64,000 nt of DNA from an uncultured Muribaculaceae bacterium (GTDB lineage Bacteria > Bacteroidota > Bacteroidia > Bacteroidales > Muribaculaceae): assembly GCA_910578395.1 (NCBI GenBank), contig CAJTPZ010000004.1:191126-255125 (forward strand), in the 5' to 3' direction. Positions 16,703-26,191 of the stretch are shown here, piece after piece. The notes below the pieces were generated by a model. The model ran no database searches and was not told the origin of the DNA. It worked only from the letters and a program-made list of their open reading frames with translations. The stretch's first letter is position 1. Every line of letters begins with the position of its first letter. The position numbers and the translations under genes are program-made.

Positions 16703-17947
16703 TCACAGCTTCTTTACTGCCATACAAAGCCTTATAAGCGTTGTCATGACTGTACGGTCGACAATGCGGGCGCGGTCGCCAGGAAAACGGCAACACCATG
16801 AGTGTGATCCGGCAGGAGTGAGAACACACATCCACACCGTGCCTACAGGCTTGTCCGGCGTGCCTCCGCCAGGACCGGCAACACCGGAAGTGGCTATAGC
16901 ACAGTCAGCCCCGCACAGCCTTGCCACTCCGGCAGCCATCTGCTCAACGACCGGAGCGCTGACAGCACCTTCGGTTTCAATTATCAGGGGATCGACCCCA
17001 AGCACACCGGTCTTGACGTCGTTGCTGTAGGAGACCACCGCCCCCTGCATTACGGCACTTGCCCCGGGCACCGAAGTGATTGCAGCAGAAACCGATCCAC
17101 CGGTGCAACTCTCGGCTGTTGCGACCTTGAGACCGCGCGCGGCAAGCAGCTCTATAAGACAAGCCGCCGGCGTCATATCCTTATCGGCAAAAAGATTGTC
17201 GCCGACAAGCGTGATCAGCTCCTCCCGGCACCTGTCCATCATGGCATCGAGAGCGGCACGGTCGGCGTGTGATCCGTCGAGCCGCAGGCGTATTAGTCCC
17301 GGTTGAGGAAGATAGGCAAGATGCATGTATGACGGCAGACTCTCTTCCCATGATGAAAGTCTGATAGCAAGATCGCTCTCGGTGATATCTATGGCCTGGA
17401 TCACATCGCTGCGAAGAGCCACATCGGGAGCATAACGCCGCAAAAGCATGGGGAAAACTTCGGCCGTGAACATGCCGCGGGTCTCGAAAGGCACACCCGG
17501 CATCGCCACAAGAGTTTTGGTCCCTTTACTGAAAACCATTATCGGGGCTGTGCCGAGCCTGTTCTGTATAACACTGCACGACGTTGGCACAAGAGCCTGG
17601 TCGGCGGTAAGCGTGTTGAGACGTATGCCCCTTTTTCCCACTACCTCGCGCACATTGGCCTCCACCTCGGCATCACGGTACAGTTCACCCCCAAACACAT
17701 CCATCAGCGCCTGCTTGGTAATATCATCTTTTGTCGGCCCGAGACCTCCGGTGGTGAGCACAACTTCAGCACGGTCAAGAGCTTCAAGTACGGCATTGCG
17801 TATGCGGGAGTTGTCGTCGGGCACAACGTCGACATCGACAACGGTCCACCCGGCAGGACGCATAGTCCGGGCCAGAAAACCGGAATTGGTATCGGTGACC
17901 TGTCCGATCAGCAGCTCGTCACCAATGACAATAATCGAAACATTCAT
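16703..17947 (-). CDS. cinA: CinA-like nicotinamide-nucleotide amidase
   Basis: The 414-residue protein has the two CinA domains. The N-terminal MoeA-like part (residues 1-170; ELLIGQVTDTNS, LTTGGLGPTKDD) corresponds to the COG1058 ADP-ribose pyrophosphatase region. The C-terminal amidase part (residues 255-410) carries TAESCTGGSVSAAITSVPGAS with the active-site serine/cysteine region and SGVAGPGGGTPDKPVGTVW. Such enzymes deamidate NMN and recycle pyridine nucleotides; the name comes from competence regulons. It overlaps tsaD by four bases and precedes the helicase gene by seven, forming a tsaD-cinA-helicase transcript. Confidence 0.93.
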   Translation of the reverse strand: MNVSIIVIGDELLIGQVTDTNSGFLARTMRPAGWTVVDVDVVPDDNSRIRNAVLEALDRAEVVLTTGGLGPTKDDITKQALMDVFGGELYRDAEVEANVREVVGKRGIRLNTLTADQALVPTSCSVIQNRLGTAPIMVFSKGTKTLVAMPGVPFETRGMFTAEVFPMLLRRYAPDVALRSDVIQAIDITESDLAIRLSSWEESLPSYMHLAYLPQPGLIRLRLDGSHADRAALDAMMDRCREELITLVGDNLFADKDMTPAACLIELLAARGLKVATAESCTGGSVSAAITSVPGASAVMQGAVVSYSNDVKTGVLGVDPLIIETEGAVSAPVVEQMAAGVARLCGADCAIATSGVAGPGGGTPDKPVGTVWMCVLTPAGSHSWCCRFPGDRARIVDRTVMTTLIRLCMAVKKL

Positions 17948-18987
17948 ATTGTGACACGGGCGTAGGGAGTCGCACTGTAAGGGCAGAACTCGCCTTTGAG
18001 GTATTTGAAATAGCCCGCGGTGGCAACCATTGCAGCATTGTCGGTGGTGAACTCACGAGGCGGAATAAACGCCGTAATACCTTTAGCGGCACAGTAGTCG
18101 GCTACAGCCTGCCGGACACCGGAATTGGCCGATACACCACCACCGATAACGACAGTTTTCACACCGGTTTCTTTCACTGCACGCGAGAGCTTGCCCATGA
18201 GGATTTCGATAATCGTGCGCTGCAGACTCGCCGCGAGGTCAGGCATGTTCTCTTCGACAAATCGCGGATTGAGTTTTGTCTCGTCGCGCAAGGTGTAAAG
18301 AAACGATGTTTTCAGGCCGCTGAAACTGTAGTCAAGACCGGGAATGCGCGGTTTTGCAAAGTTGAAACGGTCAGGATCTCCTTCGGCGGCAAGCCGGTCG
18401 ATATGCGGTCCGCCGGGATAAGGAAGCCCCATTACTTTCGCACATTTGTCAAAAGCCTCGCCAGCTGCATCGTCGATGGTACGCCCGATGACCTCCATAT
18501 CGAAGTAGTCGCGCACAAGTATAATCTGTGAGTTGCCTCCCGAAACCAGCAGACATAGAAAAGGAAACTCAGGCACTACATCGGAGGTCTCTTTACGTAT
18601 GAAATGGGCGAGCACATGGCCATGCAGGTGATTGACATCGACCACCGGAACCCTCAACGCAAGCGAGAGCCCTTTGGCAAATGATGTGCCCACAAGCAAC
18701 GACCCCAGCAATCCGGGGCCACGTGTGAACGCTATAACCGAAAGATCGGAAACCCCGACTCCCGCATGGCGCAGAGCCGCATCAACCACCGGAACAATAT
18801 TCTGCTGATGGGCGCGTGAGGCAAGCTCCGGCACAACGCCGCCATACTCCTCATGCACCTTCTGCGAGGCAATGATATTGGAACGTAGAAGCCCGTCGAC
18901 TACAACCGCAGCCGATGTGTCATCGCATGAGGACTCTATGCCGAGAACTACCACGGGTTTCTTCTTTAATGATTTATTATCTTCCAT
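17944..18987 (-). CDS. tsaD: tRNA threonylcarbamoyltransferase TsaD
   Basis: Transfers the threonylcarbamoyl group to A37 of ANN-decoding tRNAs, together with TsaB, TsaC and TsaE. The 347-residue sequence has GIESSCDDTSAAVV at the N-terminus, the metal-ligand motif VNHLHGHVLAHF near residue 115, LLVSGGNSQI, and the YSFSGLKTSFL and GGGVSANSGVRQ blocks of the ASKHA fold. Length is normal. Its partner TsaE is encoded separately at 54822-55265. It is the first gene after the promoter at 19043-19050, which overlaps the control region of valS. Confidence 0.97.
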   Translation of the reverse strand: MEDNKSLKKKPVVVLGIESSCDDTSAAVVVDGLLRSNIIASQKVHEEYGGVVPELASRAHQQNIVPVVDAALRHAGVGVSDLSVIAFTRGPGLLGSLLVGTSFAKGLSLALRVPVVDVNHLHGHVLAHFIRKETSDVVPEFPFLCLLVSGGNSQIILVRDYFDMEVIGRTIDDAAGEAFDKCAKVMGLPYPGGPHIDRLAAEGDPDRFNFAKPRIPGLDYSFSGLKTSFLYTLRDETKLNPRFVEENMPDLAASLQRTIIEILMGKLSRAVKETGVKTVVIGGGVSANSGVRQAVADYCAAKGITAFIPPREFTTDNAAMVATAGYFKYLKGEFCPYSATPYARVTI

Positions 18988-19042
18988 TTCTGAATAAGAT
19001 CTAAGTGCCGAAAGCGCGGTGATTAGGCCACGCTATGACACA

Positions 19043-19050
19043 CAAATTTA
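19043..19050 (-). promoter_or_regulatory. Promoter -7 element of the tsaD-cinA operon
   Basis: Minus-strand TAAATTTG, a perfect TAnnTTTG match, 56 bases upstream of the tsaD ATG and 11 bases from the divergent valS -7 element. Confidence 0.6.
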
Positions 19051-19061
19051 GTAAATCTTAT

Positions 19062-19069
19062 TATCTTTG
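19062..19069 (+). promoter_or_regulatory. Promoter -7 element of valS
   Basis: TATCTTTG, a perfect match. It lies downstream of the ATG at 19035, so that ATG cannot be the start on this transcript. The usable starts are 19098 or 19119. No good -33 element is visible. Confidence 0.65.
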
Positions 19070-19118
19070 CACTCATCTTCGGGCAGATAAGCCCGGCATG
19101 TCAAAATCAAAATCTCAA

Positions 19119-21818
19119 ATGAGCGAATTAGCCACTAAATATGTCCCCGGGGAAGTTGAGGACAAATGGTATGCCTATTGGCTGAATCACAACTTGTTTC
19201 ATTCGACACCCGATGCACGTGAGCCTTACACTGTAGTGATCCCCCCGCCAAATGTGACGGGCGTGCTTCACATGGGTCACATGCTCAACAATACAATCCA
19301 GGATATTCTGGTGCGCCGCGCCCGGATGGAAGGTAAAAACGCACTGTGGGTACCCGGAACCGACCATGCCTCGATCTCGACTGAAACCAAAGTGATCGGC
19401 AAGCTCAAAGAGATGGGGATAAAGAAAACCGACATCACCCGAGAGGAATTTTTGCGCCACGCATGGGAATGGACCGACAAGTACGGCGGCATAATCCTTC
19501 AGCAGCTACGCAAACTCGGCGCATCGTGCGACTGGGAACGCACGGCTTTCACCATGGACGAAAAGAGGTCAAGCTCAGTGATAAAGGTATTCTGCGATCT
19601 CTATGACAAAGGTCTTATATACCGCGGACTACGCATGGTAAACTGGGACCCGGAGAACCGCACGGCCATATCGGACGATGAGGTGTTCTACGTCGAGGAG
19701 AAAGCCAAGCTCTACTATCTGCGATACTATATTGCCGACGATGACATGAGCGGCGAAGTGACCGATGAGAGTGTGGTTCATACCGACAGCGCCGGACGGC
19801 GCTATGCAGTGGTGGCCACCACGCGTCCGGAGACGATAATGGGCGACACAGCCATGTGCATCAACCCCAAAGACCCGAAAAACACATGGCTCAAAGGCAA
19901 AAAGGTGATAGTGCCGTTGGTAGGACGCGTGATACCTGTGATCGAAGACCGTTATGTCGAGATCGATTTCGGCACAGGCTGTCTCAAGGTAACTCCGGCA
20001 CACGACAAAAACGACTACATGCTGGGCAAGACCCACAACCTCGACACGATAGACATATTCAACGAGGACGGCACTGTGAGCGAGGAATCGCCTCTGTATG
20101 TGGGCATGGACCGCTTTGCAGTGCGCGAGCAGATAGCCAAGGATCTCGAAGCTGCCGGACTAATGGAAAAGGTAGAGGACTATGTAAACAACATCGGTCT
20201 CTCGGAGCGCACCAAAGTGCCTATCGAGCCACGCCTGTCGCTGCAGTGGTTCATCAAAATGAAGCACTTTGCCGAAATATCGCTCGGCCCGGTAATGGAC
20301 GACATAATCCGCTTCGTGCCAGAAAAATACAAGACCACTTACCGCCTGTGGCTTGAAAACATACAGGACTGGTGCATCAGCCGCCAACTCTGGTGGGGAC
20401 ACCGCATCCCGGCTTATTTCTATGGCGAACTGGAGGCTCAGACATTCGTTGTGGCCGAGAATGTCGAACAGGCTCTCGAAAAAGCCCGCGCCGCATCAGG
20501 CAACCCTGACCTCAAAGCGGAGGATCTGCACCAGGATGAAGGCGCACTCGACACATGGTTCAGCTCGTGGCTCTGGCCTATCACACTCTTCGACGGCATC
20601 AACAATCCCGGTAACGAGGAGATAAAATACTACTATCCTACGGCTACGCTCGTTACAGGACCCGACATCATTTTCTTCTGGGTGGCCCGCATGATCATGG
20701 CCGGTTATGAGTATGTAGGAGAACGTCCTTTCGACAATGTTTACTTCACCGGCATCGTTCGCGACAAGATCGGTCGTAAGATGTCGAAAATGCTCGGTAA
20801 CTCCCCCGATCCTCTCGAACTGATAGCACAGTTCGGTGCCGACGGCGTGCGCATGGGTATGCTCATGGCCGCCCCCGCAGGAAACGACATAATGTTTGAC
20901 GAGAAACTCTGCGAAAACGGCCGTAATTTCTGCAATAAGATCTGGAACGCATTTAGACTGCTTCAGGGCTGGACTATTTCCGACTCGATCACACAGCCCG
21001 AAGAATCACGTCAGGCCATCGGTTGGTTCAAAGCCCGTCTTGACGCCACAGTAGCAGAAATAGAGGACCTGTTCTCCAAGTTCCGTCTGTCGGAAGCTCT
21101 CATGGCAGTCTATCGTCTTTTCTGGGACGAGTTCTCGTCATGGTATCTCGAGATGGTGAAGCCGGCCTATGGCGAGCCGATCGACCGCGAGACAATGAAC
21201 GCCACAATGGGATTCTTCGACAGCCTGCTAAGGCTCTTGCACCCGTTCATGCCGTTTATAACAGAAGAACTATGGCAGCACCTGGCCGACCGCCGTGACG
21301 GAGAGTCGATCATGTATGCCGAGATGCCGCGCTCATGCTCTACCGACAGCGACCCGCTGCTGCAGTCGATGGAGCGTGCAAAGGAAATCATCACCGCAGT
21401 GCGTGGTGTGCGTGCCTCCAAAAACCTTTCTCCGCGCGAACCCCTTGCACTTTCAGTTGTTGACGACGGCGAATGCGCTCTGCCCATGCGTAGTGTGGTA
21501 GAAAAGCTCGCCAACCTTTCGGGTGTGACATTCAACGCAGTCAAGGATGCAGCAGCCGCATCGTTTATCATCGGCACGACTGAGTTCAATGTGCCTCTGT
21601 CGGACGCCGTCGACTCCGAAGCCGAGCTTGCAAAGCTGCGAAAAGAGCTTGAATATCAGCAGGGATTCCTCGCATCGGTCGAGAAAAAACTTTCCAACGA
21701 ACGCTTCACTGCCAAAGCTCCTCAGGCAGTCGTCGACGCCGAACGGCGCAAACAAGCCGACGCTCAGGCCAAGATAGCATCCCTGCAGGCTTCTATCGAT
21801 GCTCTTTCAGGAAAATAA
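19119..21818 (+). CDS. valS: Valine--tRNA ligase
   Basis: Class I synthetase of about 899 residues that charges tRNA-Val and edits threonine. The motif PPNVTGVLHMGH gives the HIGH signature near residue 48 and GRKMSKMLGNSPDP the KMSKS signature. The editing domain carries ATTRPETIMGDTA, and the C-terminal coiled-coil arm (from about residue 830) is typical. The frame is open from an ATG at 19035, but the -7 promoter element at 19062-19069 lies after it. Family members begin shortly before TKYVPGEVEDKW, so the ATG at 19119 (or 19098) is chosen. Confidence 0.96.
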   Translation: MSELATKYVPGEVEDKWYAYWLNHNLFHSTPDAREPYTVVIPPPNVTGVLHMGHMLNNTIQDILVRRARMEGKNALWVPGTDHASISTETKVIGKLKEMGIKKTDITREEFLRHAWEWTDKYGGIILQQLRKLGASCDWERTAFTMDEKRSSSVIKVFCDLYDKGLIYRGLRMVNWDPENRTAISDDEVFYVEEKAKLYYLRYYIADDDMSGEVTDESVVHTDSAGRRYAVVATTRPETIMGDTAMCINPKDPKNTWLKGKKVIVPLVGRVIPVIEDRYVEIDFGTGCLKVTPAHDKNDYMLGKTHNLDTIDIFNEDGTVSEESPLYVGMDRFAVREQIAKDLEAAGLMEKVEDYVNNIGLSERTKVPIEPRLSLQWFIKMKHFAEISLGPVMDDIIRFVPEKYKTTYRLWLENIQDWCISRQLWWGHRIPAYFYGELEAQTFVVAENVEQALEKARAASGNPDLKAEDLHQDEGALDTWFSSWLWPITLFDGINNPGNEEIKYYYPTATLVTGPDIIFFWVARMIMAGYEYVGERPFDNVYFTGIVRDKIGRKMSKMLGNSPDPLELIAQFGADGVRMGMLMAAPAGNDIMFDEKLCENGRNFCNKIWNAFRLLQGWTISDSITQPEESRQAIGWFKARLDATVAEIEDLFSKFRLSEALMAVYRLFWDEFSSWYLEMVKPAYGEPIDRETMNATMGFFDSLLRLLHPFMPFITEELWQHLADRRDGESIMYAEMPRSCSTDSDPLLQSMERAKEIITAVRGVRASKNLSPREPLALSVVDDGECALPMRSVVEKLANLSGVTFNAVKDAAAASFIIGTTEFNVPLSDAVDSEAELAKLRKELEYQQGFLASVEKKLSNERFTAKAPQAVVDAERRKQADAQAKIASLQASIDALSGK

Positions 21819-21843
21819 ACGGATATCCTAAAACCTCCCCGCC

Positions 21844-22713
21844 ATGCGGCTCATCACACTTTTGGCAATCCTATGCCTCTTTCAGCCGGCGATGCGTGGC
21901 ATCGTGCCTGTCGGACTCATCAAATTCCACAACGAGACGACCGACACTACCCGTATAACCGAAATGCTGATCGAGGCAGAGAATATAAGCGATCCAAACG
22001 AGCGCATAATCACTCTGGCCAAAAAATTCGACGGAGTGCCGTATGTGGCTTCGACACTTGAAAACGCCGACGGCGAGGAACAGCTGACAGTCAATCTCGA
22101 CGAACTCGACTGCACCACGTTTGTCGATGTGGTACTCTCTCTGGCCTACACTGCCGGACAACACCGCTCCTCATGGCGTGACTTCACTTCCAACCTTGAA
22201 TGTCTGCGTTACCGAAGCGGAGAAATGGACGGCTATCCATCCCGGCTCCATTACTTCAGCGACTGGGTAGTCGACAACACCGCCCGAGGCAACATCAAGG
22301 AAGTGACAAACCGTTTTCCTGTCTACAAGGATGTAGTGAAATCACTGAATTTCATTACCCGCAACCGCGACAAGTATCCAGCTCTTGCCGACTCTGTAAC
22401 CTATGAGCGTGTAAAATCATTTGAAATCGGTTACCGTAATCACAGATATCCGGTTGTGGAAGCACGGCATCTTAACTCCCGCGATACCCGCAACGCACTT
22501 AAAGATGGCGATATCGTTGCCCTGGCAACCAAAACACAAGGACTTGATGTGACTCATCTCGGTTTTATCGTAAAAGATGACAAAGGGATACCTTACCTGC
22601 TTCATGCCTCTTCGGCACAAGGAAAAGTCGTCATAGACAAAGAGCCGCTGATCGAGCGTCTGCGCCGTGACCGCTCTATTCAAGGCATACGCGTAGTGCG
22701 TCTGTCAGAATAA
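21844..22713 (+). CDS. DUF1460 family exported protein (amidase/NlpC-like fold)
   Basis: A 289-residue protein with an N-terminal signal peptide (MRLITLLAILCLFQPAMRG). The DUF1460 family has an NlpC/P60-related fold, and crystal structures suggested a murein amidase-like active site. The key block LDELDCTTFVDVVLSLAY at about residues 85-102 holds the likely catalytic cysteine, and GLDVTHLGFIVKDD near residue 236 the histidine. LHASSAQGKV also matches the family. It follows valS by 25 bases and is probably read through from it. Action on peptidoglycan in the periplasm is inferred from the fold. Confidence 0.85.
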   Translation: MRLITLLAILCLFQPAMRGIVPVGLIKFHNETTDTTRITEMLIEAENISDPNERIITLAKKFDGVPYVASTLENADGEEQLTVNLDELDCTTFVDVVLSLAYTAGQHRSSWRDFTSNLECLRYRSGEMDGYPSRLHYFSDWVVDNTARGNIKEVTNRFPVYKDVVKSLNFITRNRDKYPALADSVTYERVKSFEIGYRNHRYPVVEARHLNSRDTRNALKDGDIVALATKTQGLDVTHLGFIVKDDKGIPYLLHASSAQGKVVIDKEPLIERLRRDRSIQGIRVVRLSE

Positions 22714-22812
22714 AGTGAAAATAGATGCCATCCCAGTTTTGCCGGCACAGGCAAATTCTTAATAAACCCGCGGAACCCGACACAATCAGCAAGTACCGAA
22801 TAATACTTCACT

Positions 22813-23661
22813 ATGACTGTAGGTGAGATGTATCGCTTTTTGCGCGACGCCACACTGTCCGACAGCGGAGAGCGTGAGGCGGTCTCTATAGCGCGATATG
22901 TCATGGAATCGGTCATGGGGCTGGATCCTGTAGCACTTGTCACGCGATCGGCCGAGGAAGTACCAAACGCCACACTTTCACGCCTTAGAGAAATAGCCAT
23001 ACGGCTCAGTCATGGAGAACCTGTGCAATACATTCTTGGCGAGGCATGGTTTCACGGACTAAAACTGCATGTGAGTCCCGGTGTGCTTATTCCCCGTCCC
23101 GAGACCTCACAGCTTGTCGATCTGATCACCGACATGACCGACGGTCAGGCTGATCTCGACATCATAGATCTTGGAACAGGCTCAGGCGCGATAGCCGTAG
23201 CTCTCGCCCGATCACTGCGTTTTCCCCACATCACAGCTGTCGATATAAGCGAAACGGCAATTGAAACCGCACGTAAAAACGCTTCGGATCTCGGCACTGA
23301 AATAGACATTGTGAAGGGCGACATGCTCGACACCTCGTCACTTCCCAACGGGCCTTGGCACATTGTAGTAAGCAACCCGCCTTACATCGCCCCTGACGAA
23401 GCCAAGACCATGGAACGCCGTGTGCTCGACTATGAACCTGGCTTGGCTCTGTTTGCGCCCGAAGGAGATCCGCTATGTTTTTACCGGGCAGTTGCGGCTT
23501 ATGCCCATTCGACTTTACAGGCCGGCGGTATTCTCGCTTTTGAAATCAATCCTGACTATGCTGCCGGACTTGAAAAGATGTTGCGACAGACCGGATTCAG
23601 CGATGTTCAGACCCAACGTGATTTCTGCGGACGTCTGCGCTTTTCATTCTCGCGACGATGA
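22813..23661 (+). CDS. prmC: Peptide chain release factor N5-glutamine methyltransferase
   Basis: PrmC methylates the GGQ glutamine of release factors, using S-adenosylmethionine. The 282-residue protein has the N-terminal helical domain with LSHGEPVQYILGEAWF, the SAM-binding motif IDLGTGSGAIAVAL near residue 120, and the catalytic NPPY (VVSNPPYIAPDE) near residue 190. Length is normal. The stop overlaps recX by four bases. Upstream 22714-22812 holds no clear promoter. Confidence 0.96.
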   Translation: MTVGEMYRFLRDATLSDSGEREAVSIARYVMESVMGLDPVALVTRSAEEVPNATLSRLREIAIRLSHGEPVQYILGEAWFHGLKLHVSPGVLIPRPETSQLVDLITDMTDGQADLDIIDLGTGSGAIAVALARSLRFPHITAVDISETAIETARKNASDLGTEIDIVKGDMLDTSSLPNGPWHIVVSNPPYIAPDEAKTMERRVLDYEPGLALFAPEGDPLCFYRAVAAYAHSTLQAGGILAFEINPDYAAGLEKMLRQTGFSDVQTQRDFCGRLRFSFSRR

Positions 23662-24167
23662 AACCACACAACCGAAAACCTATTTCTCCCGACGTGGCGC
23701 TCGAACGCCTTATGGCGCTCTGTGTCGGGGCCGAACATTGTCGACATGAAATGATGGCGAAACTATCGTCCTGGGGTATAGCGCCCGACAACGCATCGCG
23801 CATCATAGCCACTCTGAAAAAGTCCAAATTCATAGATGACCGACGCTTTGCGGTCGCCTATGCACACGACAAAGCCCGATTCAATGCATGGGGCAGCCGG
23901 AAAATCAGACTCGGACTGCTACAAAAACACATAGCCGCCGACGATATCACCGCGGCACTCGCAGAGATCGATCCTGAAGATTACCGTCAGGGACTGCTGC
24001 AGACCATCCGCTCCAAAATAATCTCACTCGGACCAGAAGTTTCCGCGACCTACGAAGGACGCACAAAAATATTCCGCCACGCGGCTTCGCGCGGCTTTGA
24101 ACCCGAAATGATAGCCGGAATACTGCGCGACCGCGGTCTAATGGACGAAATGATGCAATGTCGCTGA
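23658..24167 (+). CDS. recX: RecX-type regulator of RecA
   Basis: A 169-residue helical protein of the RecX family, which caps and limits RecA filaments. The family pattern is visible: ALERLMALCVGAEHCRHEMMAKLSSWG split over residues 11-37, LKKSKFIDDRRFAVAYAHDKARF near residues 55-77, and WGSRKIRLGLLQK. The gene is locked between prmC (4-base overlap) and comF (10-base overlap). recA is not in this window. Confidence 0.88.
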   Translation: MKPHNRKPISPDVALERLMALCVGAEHCRHEMMAKLSSWGIAPDNASRIIATLKKSKFIDDRRFAVAYAHDKARFNAWGSRKIRLGLLQKHIAADDITAALAEIDPEDYRQGLLQTIRSKIISLGPEVSATYEGRTKIFRHAASRGFEPEMIAGILRDRGLMDEMMQCR

Positions 24168-24865
24168 GAAACATACGTGAGATACTGCTCGATATAATCC
24201 TGCCGGCACAGTGTGTGGTGTGTGGCCGGGATCTTGCCAATGGAGAACAGGATATATGCCTGCACTGCATGGCTGCATTTCCACGCGTGACACTGCGATC
24301 GATCACCGAAAATGAAATCCACCGCCGTCTCATGACCAAGGATACCGAAATCGAACACGCCGGCGCACTGATGCTCTACAATCGGGAAAGTACCTATGCC
24401 CGCCTCATACACACCGCAAAATACTCCGGCCGCCCGGCACTCTGCCGACGGCTCGGCAACATGCTTGCCAACTCGCTTATTACATCCGGTTTTTTTGATA
24501 GTATCGATCTGATTGTTCCTGTGCCAATGCCGATGTTCAAAAAACTGCGCCGCGGCTACAATCAAAGCGCGGAAATCGCACACGGCATATCAGATATCAG
24601 CCATATACCTGTGGCGGATGACTGTCTGCGGTCACGCCGTCACTCCACCCAGACACACAAAAATTCCGCCGGCCGTCTCGAAAACACCCGACATGCCTAT
24701 TTTATGACACATACCGCCGACTGGAAGGGCGTACGTCACATTCTACTCGTCGACGACGTAATCACCACCGGCGCCACAATGCTTGCCTGCGCACACCACC
24801 TTCACCAAGGCATACCGGATGTAAAGGTAAGCGTAGCCGCTGTGGCACTTACCACACTGAACTGA
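24158..24865 (+). CDS. ComF family phosphoribosyltransferase-like protein
   Basis: A 235-residue protein with an N-terminal four-cysteine zinc ribbon (CVVCG at about residues 19-23 and CLHC near 37-40) followed by a phosphoribosyltransferase domain. RGYNQSAEIAHG and the PRPP-binding loop ILLVDDVITTGATM (near residue 200) are hallmarks of ComF. In competent bacteria ComF helps DNA uptake and interacts with the replication machinery. The role in Bacteroidales is unclear. It is the last gene of the prmC-recX-comF operon. Confidence 0.9.
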   Translation: MSLRNIREILLDIILPAQCVVCGRDLANGEQDICLHCMAAFPRVTLRSITENEIHRRLMTKDTEIEHAGALMLYNRESTYARLIHTAKYSGRPALCRRLGNMLANSLITSGFFDSIDLIVPVPMPMFKKLRRGYNQSAEIAHGISDISHIPVADDCLRSRRHSTQTHKNSAGRLENTRHAYFMTHTADWKGVRHILLVDDVITTGATMLACAHHLHQGIPDVKVSVAAVALTTLN

Positions 24866-24925
24866 TCTCTGACTCATACCATCAGGAATATCTCACAGGA
24901 ATAACCAAAAGATGCGTGAATTCAT

Positions 24926-24933
24926 TATCTTTG
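24926..24933 (+). promoter_or_regulatory. Promoter -7 element of the symporter gene
   Basis: TATCTTTG, a perfect match. It falls after the in-frame ATG at 24916, so translation must begin at the ATG at 24964. Confidence 0.6.
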
Positions 24934-24963
24934 TACATTCACCTCGTCACGCACGATCCTGCC

Positions 24964-26172
24964 ATGACACATTCCTCCAACAAAAAAAGATGGCGTCCGA
25001 GTCTGCTGCTCTGTATCTTCATCGCCATAGGCTGCGGCATCGGCTGCGGTATGTTTTTTCCAATGTGGCTCTCACGATGTTTCGCGACTTTCAACGCCAT
25101 ATTCAGCCAGTTTCTCGGATTCTGCATACCGTTGATTATCCTCGGATTTGTCGCACCGGCCATAGCCGATATAGGAGGACGTGCGGGAAAAATGCTACTA
25201 TTCACCGCGGCACTCGCCTATGTGGCAACAATGTTTGCCGGTTTTCTCAGCTACTTTACCGGCGTGACGTTCTTTCCCTCTATGATACAGCCTACCGAAT
25301 ACATCGCAGGTGTCGAAAGCGGCGCCGACGCAGCTCCCGCGCCATTTTTCAATATAGAGATGCCTCCGCTCATGGCAGTCACATCTGCCCTGGTCATAGC
25401 CTTTGTGCTTGGACTCGGTGTGGCCAAACTCACAGCCAAGGACAATGCGCTTCATGAAGTGCTGCGCGGATTCCGCGATGTCATGGTAAAGGTGATAAGC
25501 GGCGTAATCATCCCGTTGCTTCCGCTATACATATTCGGCATATTCCTGTCGATGACTGTCAGCGGTTGTGTAGGCATGATACTTTCGACTTTCATCAGGA
25601 TCATCGCCGTCATCTTTGCCCTGCATTTATTCCTGCTGGTGTTTCAATACTCTGTCACGGCTCTGTTCTCACGCCATGGCAAAAACCCATTGAAACTGTT
25701 ATGGACAATGATGCCCGCATATTTCACCGCACTGGGCACACAATCGTCGGCAGCGACCATTCCCGTCACTCTGAAACAGACAATCAAAATGGGTGTGAGC
25801 GAGCCTGTAGCCGGATTCACCGTACCGCTCTGTGCCACAATCCACATGTCGGGCAGTGTGCTAAAGCTTGTGGCATGCTCGCTGGCTCTGATGATGATCA
25901 ACGGCATAGCCTACGATACCGGCACATTCGCCTACTTCATAGCCATGCTTGCGATAACAATAATAGCGGCTCCGGGCGTACCGGGCGGTGCCGTGATGGC
26001 CTCACTGGGACTGCTCAGCTCCATACTTGGATTCTCCGAGGCCGACAACGCCCTGATGATAGCGCTCTACATCGCCATGGACAGCTTCGGCACAGCTTGC
26101 AACGTCACAGGCGACGGAGCTCTGTCGCTTATCGTCGACCGCTTCTTTGCAAACAAAACCACAACAACATAA
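24964..26172 (+). CDS. Dicarboxylate/amino acid:cation symporter (DAACS family)
   Basis: A 402-residue inner-membrane carrier with eight or more hydrophobic segments. Family hallmarks are in the second half: GTQSSAATIPVTLKQ (serine-rich hairpin HP1, about residues 260-274), VPLCATIHMSGS (TM7 region) and the MDSFGTACNVTGDGAL block (TM8) near residue 375. Such carriers use sodium or proton gradients to import glutamate, aspartate, serine or C4-dicarboxylates; the substrate cannot be fixed here. An earlier in-frame ATG at 24916 precedes the promoter element, so the start at 24964 is used. Confidence 0.88.
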   Translation: MTHSSNKKRWRPSLLLCIFIAIGCGIGCGMFFPMWLSRCFATFNAIFSQFLGFCIPLIILGFVAPAIADIGGRAGKMLLFTAALAYVATMFAGFLSYFTGVTFFPSMIQPTEYIAGVESGADAAPAPFFNIEMPPLMAVTSALVIAFVLGLGVAKLTAKDNALHEVLRGFRDVMVKVISGVIIPLLPLYIFGIFLSMTVSGCVGMILSTFIRIIAVIFALHLFLLVFQYSVTALFSRHGKNPLKLLWTMMPAYFTALGTQSSAATIPVTLKQTIKMGVSEPVAGFTVPLCATIHMSGSVLKLVACSLALMMINGIAYDTGTFAYFIAMLAITIIAAPGVPGGAVMASLGLLSSILGFSEADNALMIALYIAMDSFGTACNVTGDGALSLIVDRFFANKTTTT

Positions 26173-26191
26173 ACTCCGAAAACCATACACA

